64,000 nucleotides of DNA from Lumnitzera littorea. Taxonomy: Eukaryota; Streptophyta; Magnoliopsida; Myrtales; Combretaceae. Below, piece by piece: positions 47,701-60,039 of this stretch (position 1 is its first letter; each line of letters opens with the position of its first letter). Location: contig JAMXBB010000004.1 of the NCBI GenBank assembly GCA_024138015.1, forward strand, positions 7,257,037 through 7,321,036, given 5' to 3'. The notes beneath the pieces were generated by a model, which was given only the letters and a program-made list of their open reading frames with translations, ran no database searches and was not told the DNA's origin. A program made the position numbers and the translations under genes.

Positions 47701-48480
47701 TTTTATATTAGTACGGCAAATGATTGAGTCAAAGTCAAAATAATAGTTGTTAAGTCGGACTCGACTGAAAGTGAAACTCAACATGTTCGATTTAGACTCG
47801 ACTTACGTAAAGAATATTTATCTGCTTATAAGCTAGAATTAAGTTCGATTAGGCATAGTGATTAGTAGAGATAAACATCATGAAACTCAACAATCAATTT
47901 AATAAACTATTCAAGTACCTTTTATACTTGACTTCGAATATTTTCACGTAAAACTCGGGTAAATTTTAAGTCGAGAAATGCTTGTTTGTTTAAAGTAACT
48001 TACGGAAAAACCACCATGGAGTACAGAGCAATGCCCAAAACGTCGCAGCAATTGATAGGATGCGCGACGTCGCCAGATGTCCATTTCATCATGATGTCTG
48101 AAACTTTGTTATGCGGTTTTCTCTCTATTATTTGACTCGAAGCTCCCGATCTTTTCTTTTTAGTTGTATATATGGCGCTGTTGTGAGTATAACTTTATAT
48201 GTATAGCCAAAGCTAATTATAGATGTGGACAAAGCATTGATGGTTGAGAAAATAAAAATAATATATACTTTAACAAGTTGTCAATTGAAAATTATATATG
48301 ATCCATTAAGCCGATGCAGTTTGGAAATATAAAAACCCTATAGTCTGGAAGACTCAGTAGTTAATATATGGTCATTCGTTAAGCTCATGTCAACTCTCCT
48401 TTTAAAAAAATTTTTTTTAAAGGTTTTTGTGCCGGGAACATGTGCAAATTGTTAGGTTAGATGAAAAGTGGGAAAAAAAT
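47701..48480. repeat. Dispersed repeat R1, copy 2
   Basis: Aligns with 29101-29960 without the SINE-like insert. A short frame from the ATG at 48019 (39 codons, starting MEYRAMPKTSQQLIGC) overlaps the most conserved block. The third copy reads YKARLKTSKQSIGC in the same place, so this block may once have been coding. Whether R1 is a gene remnant or a transposon is unknown. Confidence 0.65.
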
Positions 48481-49240
48481 AATACAGTCTCGAAGACTTA
48501 GGCCATGACTTTGTAGATGCAGCGTGTCAACTACTTGCTTCTTATATTATGCTTTTCAAAGTCAGGCATAACTCATTGTACATACAATAAAAATTTAATT
48601 ACAAATATGGAAATGGGGCATTAAATTTAAAAAAAAGTTTTAAAAAATTGAAATCGGAAGGAAAGACGATCCAAAGGATCGAAGCAGGCCAATCTCTCCA
48701 CATAGGGCGGTTGTCTGCCCCTTACCGCTGTCCACTGACCCAATCCCTCAAGGTCGACCACCCTTCCGCCATAACCTTAATCGACCATCCTTACTCCTTT
48801 GGTCAACTTGGTGACTAATTTACACACTACGCGTTAATTAGGCTTATGATCATATACATAAATGAAAATTGAGTTTTAGCCATAAGATTTTTAATTCTAA
48901 GCTATATTTATAGGTATTGATCTATCTTATACATATTGTATTGAGTGTTGATAATTATACACAATTTTACAAAGGTTTTTGATGGATTCTAGATACGTTT
49001 TGCTATTATTGTGTAATGCATGTGCATAATTGGGTAGTTGAAATTTGTTTAATAACTTAACTAATACTTGCGTAAGCCATTCGAGTCTATAAGTGGCAAA
49101 AATTAACAAGGGGATTGTGGTCCCAAAATCCTTAAGTGATGTGGTTAGGTTATGCGAGAATGCCAATATGTTGATTGAGCTGGTAATTGGTATGAGGTAA
49201 CAACAATAGATATAATCTATTGAGTAGGAATGATGTTATG
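48481..49240. other. Intergenic sequence, no gene seen
   Basis: A GC-richer block at 48650-48800 (cgatccaaaggatcg is a small perfect palindrome there) has no recognised homology. Minus-strand ORFs at 48927-49166 and 49150-49368 show no motif and are considered chance. Confidence 0.35.
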
Positions 49241-50727
49241 AAAAAGCTAATCGATGGAATGAGATGCCCATTAGAACGTTGTATAACACCTACACTAATT
49301 CGAGTTGAGAAGTTTAAGCGTGTATGTATCAACTCATGATCAAACCCATGCTTATGCAATAAAGACATCCCTCCTTCTATGACTATCCTTTAAACTACTG
49401 CTCTCATCTTTGTTGCTACTTTTTCTCCTATCACTTAATTCAACTAAAGATGAAAAATGGACTATTATAAAATAAAAACTAACCTTATAGTTGCTATCAT
49501 TAATTTAGTTTACACTAGGTTTACTCTACTCTACCACTTTGAAGTGTTTAGTTCGATACTTACTTGATAGAAAGCTGTAAAATAATTTTTGGAAATAATT
49601 TTTAAGTAAACTTGTAGTTTGACTTTTCAAAAGAGTACATGTAAAACCTATAAGCACATGCTATTCGGTATATAACTTAAAGATTAAAAACTAGTGAGCC
49701 CCCTAAGAAGACTTAAATAGTTTTTTTATTAGTTAAGAAAAAGTCAATAGTAAAAACAAAATTCAGCTAAATTCTTCTTAATTCTCACCCCTCAATCCTG
49801 TTTTCTAATGTTCTGGTTTTGGGTACAGTATTTGCAGTTCCACTTTAAACTTGTAAACTAAACTATAGGGGAACAAGCAACAATTTGCTCAGTAAGTAAA
49901 ATGGAGACAGAAGTTTATATTTAGCATATTACAAACTGGGTTTTCGATCAATTTAGTTGGATGTAATGTATGTATAAACAAATGTCATCGCATGACATTA
50001 TCCCATCCATCATAAAATCAAAGAAATTATGTTCGCTCTAATTCGGGTTAAGGAGCTTGATGTTGTGCACTTGTGAATTGAAACTAAACTGAGGCTCATA
50101 CAATGGAATACACTCTTTTCCAGTGACCACCTTCGAACCACAGCCCTTAACCTTACTGCGACCTTCTCTATCACTTAATTTGGCTAAAGATGAGGAAATA
50201 AACATTTCAACTATCTCTATTGAAAGAAGTCCATGTTTGGCTCGAGAATCCTAACCGTTACCCTTAATGGGTTGAAATGCATATTAGGTTAGGTGTTAAG
50301 CTGGGTTTAAGTTAGTTCATTTTTTAGGTAATCAACCAAATTCAAAAAATTCAAGCATAATATTTACAAAATAACTATGACATGGAGCTCAACTCCTATC
50401 GCAACGCATCAAATCTCAAACACAAGCACTGTATACACACAAATAGCTAACTACAATCACAAACAAATATATACCAAAGTCTCCAAATATTCTAAAATAA
50501 TATCCTCAAAATATTGTGAAATATTAATCCCACTTACCTAAAGTCTTTGATTTGCTCATTCAAGTTTAATGTGAATCTTATTATCGCTGTTCGCTCATAT
50601 AATATAAATATCATTTTAATATTTATACTCTTATTACGTATAAACTTCAAATCATTATTTTTAATTTAAATTTATAATTTTACTTTGTTGTTTAAGTTCT
50701 ATATTACTTATCGTATAACCCTTGTTA

Positions 50728-50777
<50 letters not shown>
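50728..50777. repeat. Compound (GT)n(AT)n microsatellite
   Basis: About six GT units pass directly into about eighteen AT units. Confidence 0.95.
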
Positions 50778-50780
<3 letters not shown>

Positions 50781-51276
50781 GTAACATAATGCTATTGGTA
50801 AAAGTGTCATTCAATAAATAATATATGTTTATAGTTTATGTGTACATTTTTCTAATAGTACTAATTATGTTTAAAATATTGTATAATATGTAATTTTTCT
50901 TATACGTGAAATTATTATATTGTATCACTCGTACCAACAGTGAGATTAATTAGACACCGTTTTAAATACATGTCTTATATATATATATACATATATATAT
51001 GGAAAAGATGATTCATGTAAATATATATATTTAACTAGCTCATTTACAAATTATTAAACGGAAATAATAAAAATATAACTATTAATATTCTAAGTTTAAA
51101 ATTCGAATAAGAAAAAATTTTATGTAATCGTACACATAAAATACTCAATTTAGGAAAACAACGAGATTACAGATATATCTTTTCTATAATTATTAAATAT
51201 CAATTAAAAGAAATAATATTTATAATTATGAAAATAAAATTACCTAAAAATATCAGACACCCAAAAAATTTAAATT

Positions 51277-51299
51277 TTCTAATCTTTCTTTTCTTCTTC

Positions 51300-51330
<31 letters not shown>

Positions 51331-51437
51331 ATTCTTTAGTCCTCTCCCTTTCTCCCTCTCCTTTCTTTCTTTCTCTCTCTCCCTCTTTCTCTCTTTTCTC
51401 TTTAACCTCTCCTCTCTAATTCTCTCATCTCCCCCTT
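51277..51437. repeat. Polypyrimidine tract of about 160 nt
   Basis: Almost pure C/T on the plus strand (ctt, tttc and ctct runs). The ORF across it (51228-51419) is low-complexity and not a gene. On the minus strand it would be a polypurine stretch inside relic D. Confidence 0.85.
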
Positions 51438-53000
51438 TGTTTCATGAAAGTGTCGTTGGCTATAAGCTAACAAATGGCTTAAGGCCTTTTTTATTTTTTT
51501 CCTTCACTGCTGTAATATGGTAGTTAACTTATTTTATTATATATATTTAGTTATATTATATACTATATTTTATTTTATATTCATCCTAAATTTTAGAATA
51601 TTCAAAAAATATTCATTTTCTTTATCGCCAACGTTACCAAAAAAATAATTCATAATCTCGATTTTCTTTTTTCATATATTGTTATTTTAAGTGAGTTTTA
51701 ACGTAATTATTAGTAAAAATATTAGTAATATATAATATATAGTTAAGTTATATTAATTATTTGAAACTTATTTATTTACATTTTATATGATATTTGACTT
51801 ACTAATATTAATTATTAAGATCATGTAGTTGATTCTAAAAGATTTATCATAAACTATATCTAAAATTACGAAACTCTATGGTATAGTTACTAAATCTAAT
51901 AAACTTAATAATTGTAACAAAATCTTATATAAATAAGTTTAATTTGAGATATTAAAGCTATACAGTTACTTCTTTTAATACTTTTTCTTTTATTACATTC
52001 GTCATGAAGGTCAACTAAGTTCTAAGAACGTTAATATAATTTATAATTTTTAAAGTGTGTCTCGAGCACTTAAATTTTCATTTTATTTCTTATTAATTTA
52101 TATACTTACATATAATTTGTTTCTAGCGATTCATTAATTATCAAAACTTATTTTCGATAAATAACAATAATATATGTATAACTTAATGATGTAATATTTT
52201 ATGATTTTATTTTCTTACTTCTAAACTTACGAGGTTATTTCCACTAATATTTTTAACTTCATCGTAAAATTTAAGCTCAATTGAATAATTTACGTGATCG
52301 CCCTAACTATTACAAATCATCTCTAAATCCACCAATTATAAATTAATTACCAATTTTTGTAAAGTCTCACAAATGCTATCCCTTTCAAAAATATCGGTAT
52401 TTGGTCGAAAAACGTTAAGTGTCCCCTTATAGGTTGCAATGCATGTCTTGTTAAGATTATAAATCATATATTGTCAAGTCCAGTTTATGGTGATCAATTA
52501 ACAATACGCAATATAAATAATTGCAATCCAAAGTAGTAAGTCAATAACATACAATAATGCTCAGAAACATGAACACACAGGCATATACACAATCAAGCTA
52601 CTTATAAGTACAACTAAGTATAATCTTAAACCTCTAAATACTATAAAATAATACTCCAAAATACAGTTCAGTATTAATCTCTAATTTACTTGGATTTCCC
52701 CACTTACTAACTTAAGGTGTGACTCATAACATGCCTTTATCAATAATCCTTATAATACAAATATCGTTTTATATTCATATAACTACTATACTTATATATA
52801 TAGGTTGTATTCATATTCTATAACTCAGATTATTAGCTTTAGTCTAGGGTTACATTATACTTAATTATTCAAGTTTTAAGTCTCTTATGGTTAGCCTCAT
52901 TTTTAAGTAGGCTCTGTTTCAACTTCTAATTTCGTTTCTAATTTAGCCTCTGAATCAGGTCCTAATCTATCTCTTGATTTCATTTACATCTTCTAACTTA

Positions 53001-55330
53001 TTTCATAGAGTTTATGAGTTGATTATGTGTCTAGAAATAGCTTCTAAGCTTGCTTCTCTATCCCCTATCTTGTATTGAGATACATTTTAGCTTTTGTGTA
53101 GACAACTTGGTTGACTATTGTATTAAGATACATTTTAATTGAAGTTATATTATTGATACTTATTTTTTAGTCCTGGCTGTCTACATATACTTGAATGTGA
53201 TTTGTTGAGAACTTGCTTACTCGATGTTTAGAGTTGGAGATATGATCATTTGTTGGGATTGCACTTAAATATCTATTTGGAATTGGAGATATGAGATGAA
53301 GTTTGGAGTTAGGAATATGAGATGGAGATGGGGCTTTGGTATTTGACTAGTTGAACTGTTTCATATGTATCTCATGATGTTGTTCTACTATATTTTGAGG
53401 TTTATTATTGAAGGGGTTGCAATTTATTTAAGCTTATTTTTACAAGTGTTTACAAAAAAGGTGCAATTCAAAAAGTCACCTTCCTTGTATATTTGTAACA
53501 AGGAAAACACATTTCTAAAAAGTGTATTACTTAATACTTTTTATCCAAGGAAATGCTCCCTTTTGAAAAGCATCTTCTTTGTGTTTCAAAAAGGTGCATT
53601 TCTAATGGGTGTGCTCCTCTTTCCAATAATAAAATTGGAAGGCACATTTTAAAAATGCACCTTAATATCCTCCTAAGTATAATATCTTTTTAAAAAGCCC
53701 CTTTCTAAGTCCATGACCATAGGATAGAGATAACGTTATCAAGAGCAATGAACAAAATACCAGAATATGCTTCCAACAAATGCATTTGGTTTGCCATAAT
53801 ATCAATTGTTGTATTCGTCTCGATTAGTACAAAAGCAAGTTTCATTTCCTTAATTTCTTAGAGCTTTGCCCTACCAATATAACGATGTTATGTAAAGTTC
53901 TATCAGATAATAACATTGAAATGGGATTTGAAGTCAATCTGAATTTTAAATTTTTCAAACTTCAATTTCATACACAAACAGTTCCTAATAAAGTCTCGAG
54001 AATTCCACAATAAAAAGTTCAACTTTCTTTAACTTCTTCATGTAGGCCACATTTATCTCTGATTACTCCTTTTGTTGTGGCAAGGTTAGTGGAGACCAAT
54101 ATAGTGTAACTCTATCCAAAGTGTGAAGTCATTGTTTCTTTCTATAATAAGCCCAAATTTTATATCCAGTGGTTTGGTTTGTTGAAATAAATCGATCACC
54201 AGTCTTCGTGTGACACTTCCAAAAATAAAACTCAAATTAGTGGCAATTTAAATGGGGTTTCCTTATAAACAGATATTGATTCCTCCCCGCTCAGTTCACA
54301 GGTATGCTGTCGCCACCTAACCCTCACTCTACTCTGTTCGGCTCCATTTTCCAATATGGTGTACAAGAAATCATCATTAAAGGTAAATCTATAATCCTTT
54401 TTTAGTCAATTCCATCTTTTTCCTACTCATGCATCTATTAGGAAAATTAATGAGATTAATAAAAAACTCCTTACTTTTTGTCGCAAGAGAAACAACAAGA
54501 GTAAAAGCAGGACAGTAAATATAATCAAAGATAAGGGTTTAATGCCTTTAAGATTGTTTTGGGTTATAAGAGATTCTTAAAACTTTAGTATTGGATTGAA
54601 GAGTAAATCGATAAGAGATACTTTAAAAGATGCATGTAATGAGTCTGAAGAGATTTTCTTGTCCAGTGCTACAGTAAGCACTTTCAATAACCTTTCCTTT
54701 AGAAAAACCTAAAACCCTAATTGTTAGAGGCTTGAATCATAATTTAGGGATAGGAAACCAATTAGGAGTTAACCATATAATGAATTTAGGTTGTTAATTG
54801 AACAACAGTTGTTTAAGGCAACGAATTTATGAAAAATCTTACTAAAACCATTAATTAGGACAAGAAAAATGTATATGAAGTATATATGATCAAATTAGAG
54901 TGAAAAAAAAAAAGAAGAGGATTTTAGAGAAAAAGGAAAGAGAAAGCAAGATTCAAGATTCGCTAGGATCAATCAGGCTTGAGCCAGGTTGACCCAACTG
55001 CTAAAAGACTTAGGGGAAGACTGAGCCCATAATTTGATAAGGGAATTATTGTAGGAGCTCCTAATTAATGGGTAACTCTCACTAGATAATAGAGCCTAAC
55101 ATGTTATAACTAATGCTTAAATATTGACCCTCTTATAATTAGTTAGTTAAACATAAGCAACCCCAATATTATTTGTAAATTAAGACATTCAAAAGCTCTT
55201 AGTGGCTCTTCATATAAGTATATTTTAAAAAAAGAATAAGAATGAAGTGAACCATAAGTAAAATTGGACACGTGCAAATCTTTGTCTGTCAGAGTCATAC
55301 TCAAGTTTAGTTATTCAATAAGATCTAGTA
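53001..55330. other. Non-coding region, no gene supported
   Basis: 53430-53670 holds recurring phrases (ggtgcattt, tgctcc, aaaaaggtgcaattc) like a decayed short repeat; the ORF at 53365-53652 runs through it and is not convincing. The rest is AT-rich without recognisable motifs. Confidence 0.4.
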
Positions 55331-55360
55331 TCGAATAGTCAAGAAGTGTAATTTCCACAA

Positions 55361-56130
55361 GTGTTAGCAATTAATTCAAACCTACATCCCCCTCCGTTCC
55401 TTGATTGCTCGACTAGGACCAACAAGGATGAGATCATAAAGGAGGTTTTCAAGGATGCATTCTTCAACTGGATCTTTCTTGAGAGTTTGAGGATGAAATT
55501 AATCACGAATTTCTTTAACTTGAAGCAAGGAAACAATAGTGTGGAAGAATATGAAGCCCAACTCAATAGGCTTATGAAGTTTGCACCAAAAGCTTTTAGA
55601 AACCATGAAGTGTCAAAAATTCAAAAGTTCTTGAATGGGCTTAAGTTGAGGTTACAGCATGACGTTCGATCCTTTGAGCTGAAGAGTTATTCTCTTCTGC
55701 TGAACAAAACAAAGTTACTTAAGCATGGTTGGAGATAGATTAGAAAGCATGATATGAGGAGAGCCAGATCTTGGGTGGGAGCCTTTGCCTTCTAAATCTA
55801 CTTCTGGTGGTGTTAGACTTAGTGAAGGGAAGTTTGCGCAACATGATAGTAAGACGCTGATGCTTGTCAAGAAGCCCCAGCTAGTTGTGCCAGCGCAACC
55901 TAAGATGACTTTTCCTTCTGCAGGTTTCAGGTGCCCCAAGTGTTTGGGCGTAGAAGAAAGGAGATTGCAAATGGAATCCCAAAGCCTACTTTGCTTGTAA
56001 GAAAGGGGGATATGATAGCATTGAGTGCCCACAACTGACACTTCAGCTAGTATTTTGCTATTGATTCAAGCAAAGAGGACACAGGCTCCAGTGTGTATAG
56101 AGAGTTACAAGCTAGCTGGGGTAGCAAGAC
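55361..56130 (+). pseudogene. Orphan chromovirus-like gag relic
   Basis: The open part 55361-55738 (125 codons) contains FFNLKQGNNSVEEYEAQLNR, then LMKFAPKAF and KFLNGLKLRLQHDV. This is the gag core (LKQGxxSVxEYxxxFxxLxxFAP...FLxGL) of plant chromoviruses of the Tekay/Del/CRM type. After the stop at 55736-55738 the frame continues with breaks to two decayed zinc-knuckle-like segments: ACKKGGYDSIECP near 56000-56030, with His replaced by Tyr, then FKQRGH near 56070. No protease or pol follows and no LTR is obvious. The minus-strand ORFs at 55339-55566 and 55715-56041 are shadows. Confidence 0.8.
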
Positions 56131-56346
56131 AATTTAGATAGAATATTTACTTTCTTTTCTGGAAGGACTGTATTTAAGGGATATGTTTTTATTTTAAACG
56201 CAATGTTTTGTCATTTCCTAATAGAATACAGTACCACTTCAAAAGGAAAAAAGGAAAAAAAAAAATCCTTAAATCATTAACATAATAAACTTCCATTCAA
56301 TATTTAAGATCTTTAATGATAATCTCAAACCGTCAATATATTTAGA
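56131..56346. other. Short non-coding spacer
   Basis: Contains an A-rich run near 56243-56263; nothing else recognised. Confidence 0.4.
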
Positions 56347-56699
56347 GAAAATTGCAAATAATTCCCTTAACTTTAAAGTCGACATAGACATACTCCTTAA
56401 ATTTTTAAATGTTACAAATGACACCCTATTTTATGTGGATATAGTCCCTTAACATTTAAATATTATAGAATATCTCCTAAATTTTAATAAATTACCAACA
56501 TCAAGGACATTTGTTGACAAGATTAAGGAAATTTTTCAACACCAAAATAAATCTTTAGAGCATTTATTTGGAACATCTAAAAGTTTATTAGGTATGTTCG
56601 CACTAAGTTAAAGTTTATAAAAGTCGTTTGTAATATTTAAAAGTTTAGAAGATTATATATTTTTCGAGATCAAAGTTTAGGAGAATTATTTACATTTTC
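56347..56699. mobile_element. Foldback MITE-like element (second)
   Basis: About 353-bp imperfect palindrome. The left arm gaaaattgcaaataattc, followed by a cttaactttaaagtcga block, pairs with the right end, whose reverse complement reads ggaaaatgtaaataattc then ctaaactttgatctcga. Internal blocks (aaatttttaaatgttaca versus aacttttaaatattaca) also pair. No ORF. It resembles the foldback element at 6672-7010 in its aactttga text and size. Confidence 0.7.
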
Positions 56700-56799
56700 C
56701 TTATACATTTATTTGTTTCTCTCTCTCTTTGTTTTTTTTTTTTTGGCACAATAAATCTATTGAGCCCAAACAATACATTTGAAGAGATACTTAATAAGC

Positions 56800-57240
56800 T
56801 TAATAATTTGAATGAGTTTGTTTAAGTTTGATTCATCTAAAAAAATATTTTTATTCTAATTAAACTAATATTGTTATTTAAACTTAGTTCCAACTAAATT
56901 AACATTAAAATTTGACTCAAACTCAATTAGATTCGTGAGTTACTTAAGGCTCTAGTTTGAGACCAATCTCGAATAGGTTAATAGAATGACTTCGGGTTTA
57001 GTTGTTATCATATCAAACTTCAATAAACTTGAAATCGGTTCAGCTGATTTGACTTTTAAATTTGATCGTAACTTATGAAAACAACGGCGACAGCATACAA
57101 AGCTAGGCTCAAAACATCGAAGCAATCAATTGGATGCTGTACGTCTCTCTCTGCCCATTTAATTTTTGTTGAAGTTGGTTAGTGTTTCTGTTTTCCAATG
57201 TATTGATATATACCCAATCTCTGTTCCTAATTTGTTTTAA
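56800..57240. repeat. Dispersed repeat R1, copy 3 (partial)
   Basis: 57065-57160 (catcgaagcaatcaattgga, then tgctgtacgtc) aligns with 48030-48090 and more weakly with 29325-29385. The preceding 56870-57060 shares aaactcaa/actcgaa-type text with 47720-47990. Confidence 0.55.
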
Positions 57241-57740
57241 AGGTCTTATTTATCAGAGTTATTTTAACTTAATGGTATTATTATTGATTTTTCATTGAAA
57301 TAGATAGAGATACAAATTCCCCTTTGTCATACCAATAAATGCTCTATGATGTTGATACATAAAATAATTACATGGATAATTTTCAAATCAATTAACACCC
57401 GTGATTTATTAGAATAATTAGGGCTCTAATATTGCAAGAAAATCACCATAGAGTTTTCTATGTAAATTATGTATTTTTCTTTCTTTATTTACTTATTACA
57501 TCTCTTATTTTTGCGTATTTTCTGATCGATAACCAAAAAATTCAAGTTTTATCCCAACATAACTCATACATATTTATTATATTTTTCATATATATAAATA
57601 TATACAAATACATAATTACAGAAGATCCAATTCCTCCATTTCATCTCATATGTCAAATTTTTCATTAACAGTTTATACCAAAAAAATGTATTATTAAATT
57701 ATTGAACTCAACTAATTCTACTTTATCTTATTATAGATTG
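57241..57740. other. AT-rich flank of copia relic
   Basis: No gene; the ORF at 57432-57668 is low-complexity. Contains short TA runs near 57590-57610. Confidence 0.4.
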
Positions 57741-57749
57741 GTGGACGTG

Positions 57750-58075
57750 CCTTAAAACTCAAATATGGCACCTAAAGGACAAATTGTTACATAATCCTTA
57801 AGATAAGGATAAAGATTATCTATAACTTTCAACCTGTATAACCATCAACCAAACATCACAACATACAAGTATAATATCAATCCTTCCCTAAATATTAAGA
57901 TAACAACATAACTATGAGAATCGAAACTTGTGAAAAATGCTTTGATATGTATTTAAAGAGAAAGAAATGAAAATGGTTGATTTTCTATTCAATACATAGC
58001 TGACATGTTCAGTATTTATATACAAGATGAAAGACAATAACAAAAATAACTACTTATACACATATAGTGCTAACA
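57750..58075 (-). repeat. 3' LTR of copia relic
   Basis: On the minus strand it starts TGTTAGCACTATATG at 58075 and is preceded by an aaatggagatcca purine-rich tract (58076-58089). It contains TATAAATA (58013-58020), followed by a gaatagaaaatcaacca block typical of copia leader regions. The far end cannot be fixed without the partner LTR; 57750 is approximate. Confidence 0.55.
58013..58020 (-). promoter_or_regulatory. TATA box in copia LTR
   Basis: TATAAATA on the minus strand, about 55 nt into the LTR. Confidence 0.5.
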
Positions 58076-58189
58076 TGGATCTCCATTTAGATGCGTATTG
58101 TCTATATGAACAGAAATAAATAATAATGAGAGACAACTTAGAACATAAGAACTTAGGTTGCTGTTCAAACAATGCTTTAGTAAGTAAAT

Positions 58190-58470
58190 TGGCAACCTGT
58201 TGATGAAGCTATATGATGTAAATCAAGAAACCTTGAACTAATATGATCTAGGACAAAATGTACATCAATGTTAATGTGCTTTGTTCAATCATGAAGGCAA
58301 TGATTAGATGCAATGAGGATAGTAAACTTGTCGCAATAAAAATGAATAAGAAATACCAAAGGAACACCAAAGTCTTGCTAAAGATAAGAGAGCCACAAAA
58401 CTTCTTTTGTAGAAGAAGCTAAACTTCAATATTCTGCTTCAATTGTAGAAGTGAGACAATTGATTGTTTC
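58190..58470 (-). pseudogene. Copia RNase H relic
   Basis: Minus-strand reading shows VEYWSLASSTKEVLWLSYL, then FYCDKFT and TKHININVHFV. These correspond to the EAEYRAL...WLxxLL, YCDN and TKHIEIDxHFVR motifs at the end of copia pol. The EAEY Glu and CDN Asp positions are partly kept. Several stops. Confidence 0.7.
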
Positions 58471-59099
58471 TTTGTTTTCCATAACATAAGAGCATGATCA
58501 AGCATAACATAGAAACCAATAAGTGGCTTACTATCCAAAGAACTAGATCCCTAGCCCAAATTTGAAAATGCTTTCAAAGAAAGATCATTATGGGAAGGAT
58601 AAAACACACCAAGTGATGAAGTAGCTTTAAGATAGCATAGTACGTGATGAAGAGCCTATTGATGAGGAACACATGACGATGATACAAACTGACTTAGATG
58701 GTGAACAAAATAGGATATATCAAGCCTCATCCTAGTAGCTTAAAGAAGACACCCAATCAAACGCATGTAAGTTGTAGGATCTGATAACAATTCCCCTATG
58801 TCTTTATTAAGCTTAAGACCAGTTTGCATGAGAAGTAAAAGTACTGCATCTTTTAATAGGTCAAGGATAAATTTTCACTGAGTAAGTAAAAGTATTGCAT
58901 TTATGTAGCATAATTCGAGACTAAGAAAGAAGTAGGCAAGACCAATATCCTTAATGGTGAAAGCTTGATCAAGCTTGGTTTTAATGCCATAAATAAACTA
59001 ATAATTTGAATTTAGAAATTAACATATCATTAACATACAAAAGTACCATAACAAAACTAGCAGGCACATGTTGTACATACAAAGAAAAATCATTTTTGG

Positions 59100-59560
59100 A
59101 TTAGGAAAAGCCATTATTAATCAAAAGACGAGAAATCTCTAAGTTCCATTACATAGATGCCTGTTTAAGACCATAAAGTGATATCCTTAACTTAGATACT
59201 TGATTAGGTTTAGCCTTGCTATATCCTTCTCGAGGATACATTGTAAGTCTCTTCATCAAGATTACCATGTAAAAATGCGTTATTCACATCATTTTGATGT
59301 ATTGGCTACTTATTTGCATCAGCAACTACAAGAAATATTCTAACATTACCAAGCTTAGCCACTAAGGAAAAACTATCACGATAATCTTTCCCTTCTTTTT
59401 AAGTATACCCTTTAGCAACCAAATATGCTTTGTATCTTTTTATAATACCATCCATTCTATACTTAATTTTATAAACCCATTTACACCCAATAGCTTGTTT
59501 GCCTAGAGGTAAATAGGTTAATTCCTTGATATCATTACATTCTAAGGCATCTAATTCTTT
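59100..59560 (-). pseudogene. Copia reverse transcriptase relic
   Basis: Minus-strand reading includes GCKWVYKIKYRMDGIIKRYK, AYLVAKGYT, a stop, then KEGKDY, SLVAKLGNVRIFLVVADAN and QNDVNNAFLHGNLDEE. This is the start of copia RT (KWVFKxK...RYKARLVAKGYTQ...DVxxAFLHGxLxEE), where the first catalytic Asp lies in the DVNNAFLHG block. The YVDD box cannot be placed because of frameshifts beyond 59200. Confidence 0.85.
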
Positions 59561-59581
59561 AATCATTGCTTATATCTATTC

Positions 59582-59845
59582 CTAATATTTAGATGTTTGC
59601 AAATAAGAATGCGGTTCTTCAATAGTCAAAACATTTGCTAAAGATGCAACATAGTCATATGGAAAAGGTGTACAGTCATTAACATCAAGTAAAGGACATG
59701 GAGTGGAGTGTGATTGTGTAACTACGGTAGAATTTGTATGAACATTGTGTACAAAGTCTCTCAACCACCAAGAAGGTTGTCTAATTTTTTGGGAATGCCT
59801 AATAGTTTGTTCAATGGATGGAGTGTTATTAATAGACTTAATCAA
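59582..59845 (-). pseudogene. Linker between copia integrase and RT
   Basis: Open minus-strand frame of 87 codons. It includes QKIRQPSWWLRDFV (the R-xx-P-xWLxDFV motif just before copia RT) and ends near LTIEEPHSYLQ, which normally leads into RT. It is a part of pol, not a separate gene. Confidence 0.7.
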
Positions 59846-60039
59846 GACACTACATTAAACACTTGCTGCTCTATAATAGTAGGTTGGTGGACATGATTCT
59901 AACTAGTATAGGACTGCTCAAAAACTAAAGAAAAATAAAAAAACACATGAGAAGAAGAATTGTGAGAAGGAACTAAATGAACCATAGAGGAGGATGAAAT
60001 AGATTCATTTTGAAAAAATAAAAATAGTTTCATTGAAGA

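Larger units (their letters stand above)
49241..53000 (-). repeat. Minus-strand LTR-like relic D with internal duplications
   Basis: A tgctcagtaagtaaaatgg block at 49885-49903 is the reverse complement of the end-of-LTR block at 26160. Loose internal duplicates are visible: 49300-49460 versus 50040-50240 (shared ctatcacttaatt and aaagatga), and 50460-50545 versus 52615-52690 (shared aaatactataaaataata-like text). No coding sequence. Family and ends are uncertain. Confidence 0.35.

Noticed and set aside
51228..51419. 63-codon Phe/Ser-rich ORF
   Set aside because: Runs through the polypyrimidine tract.
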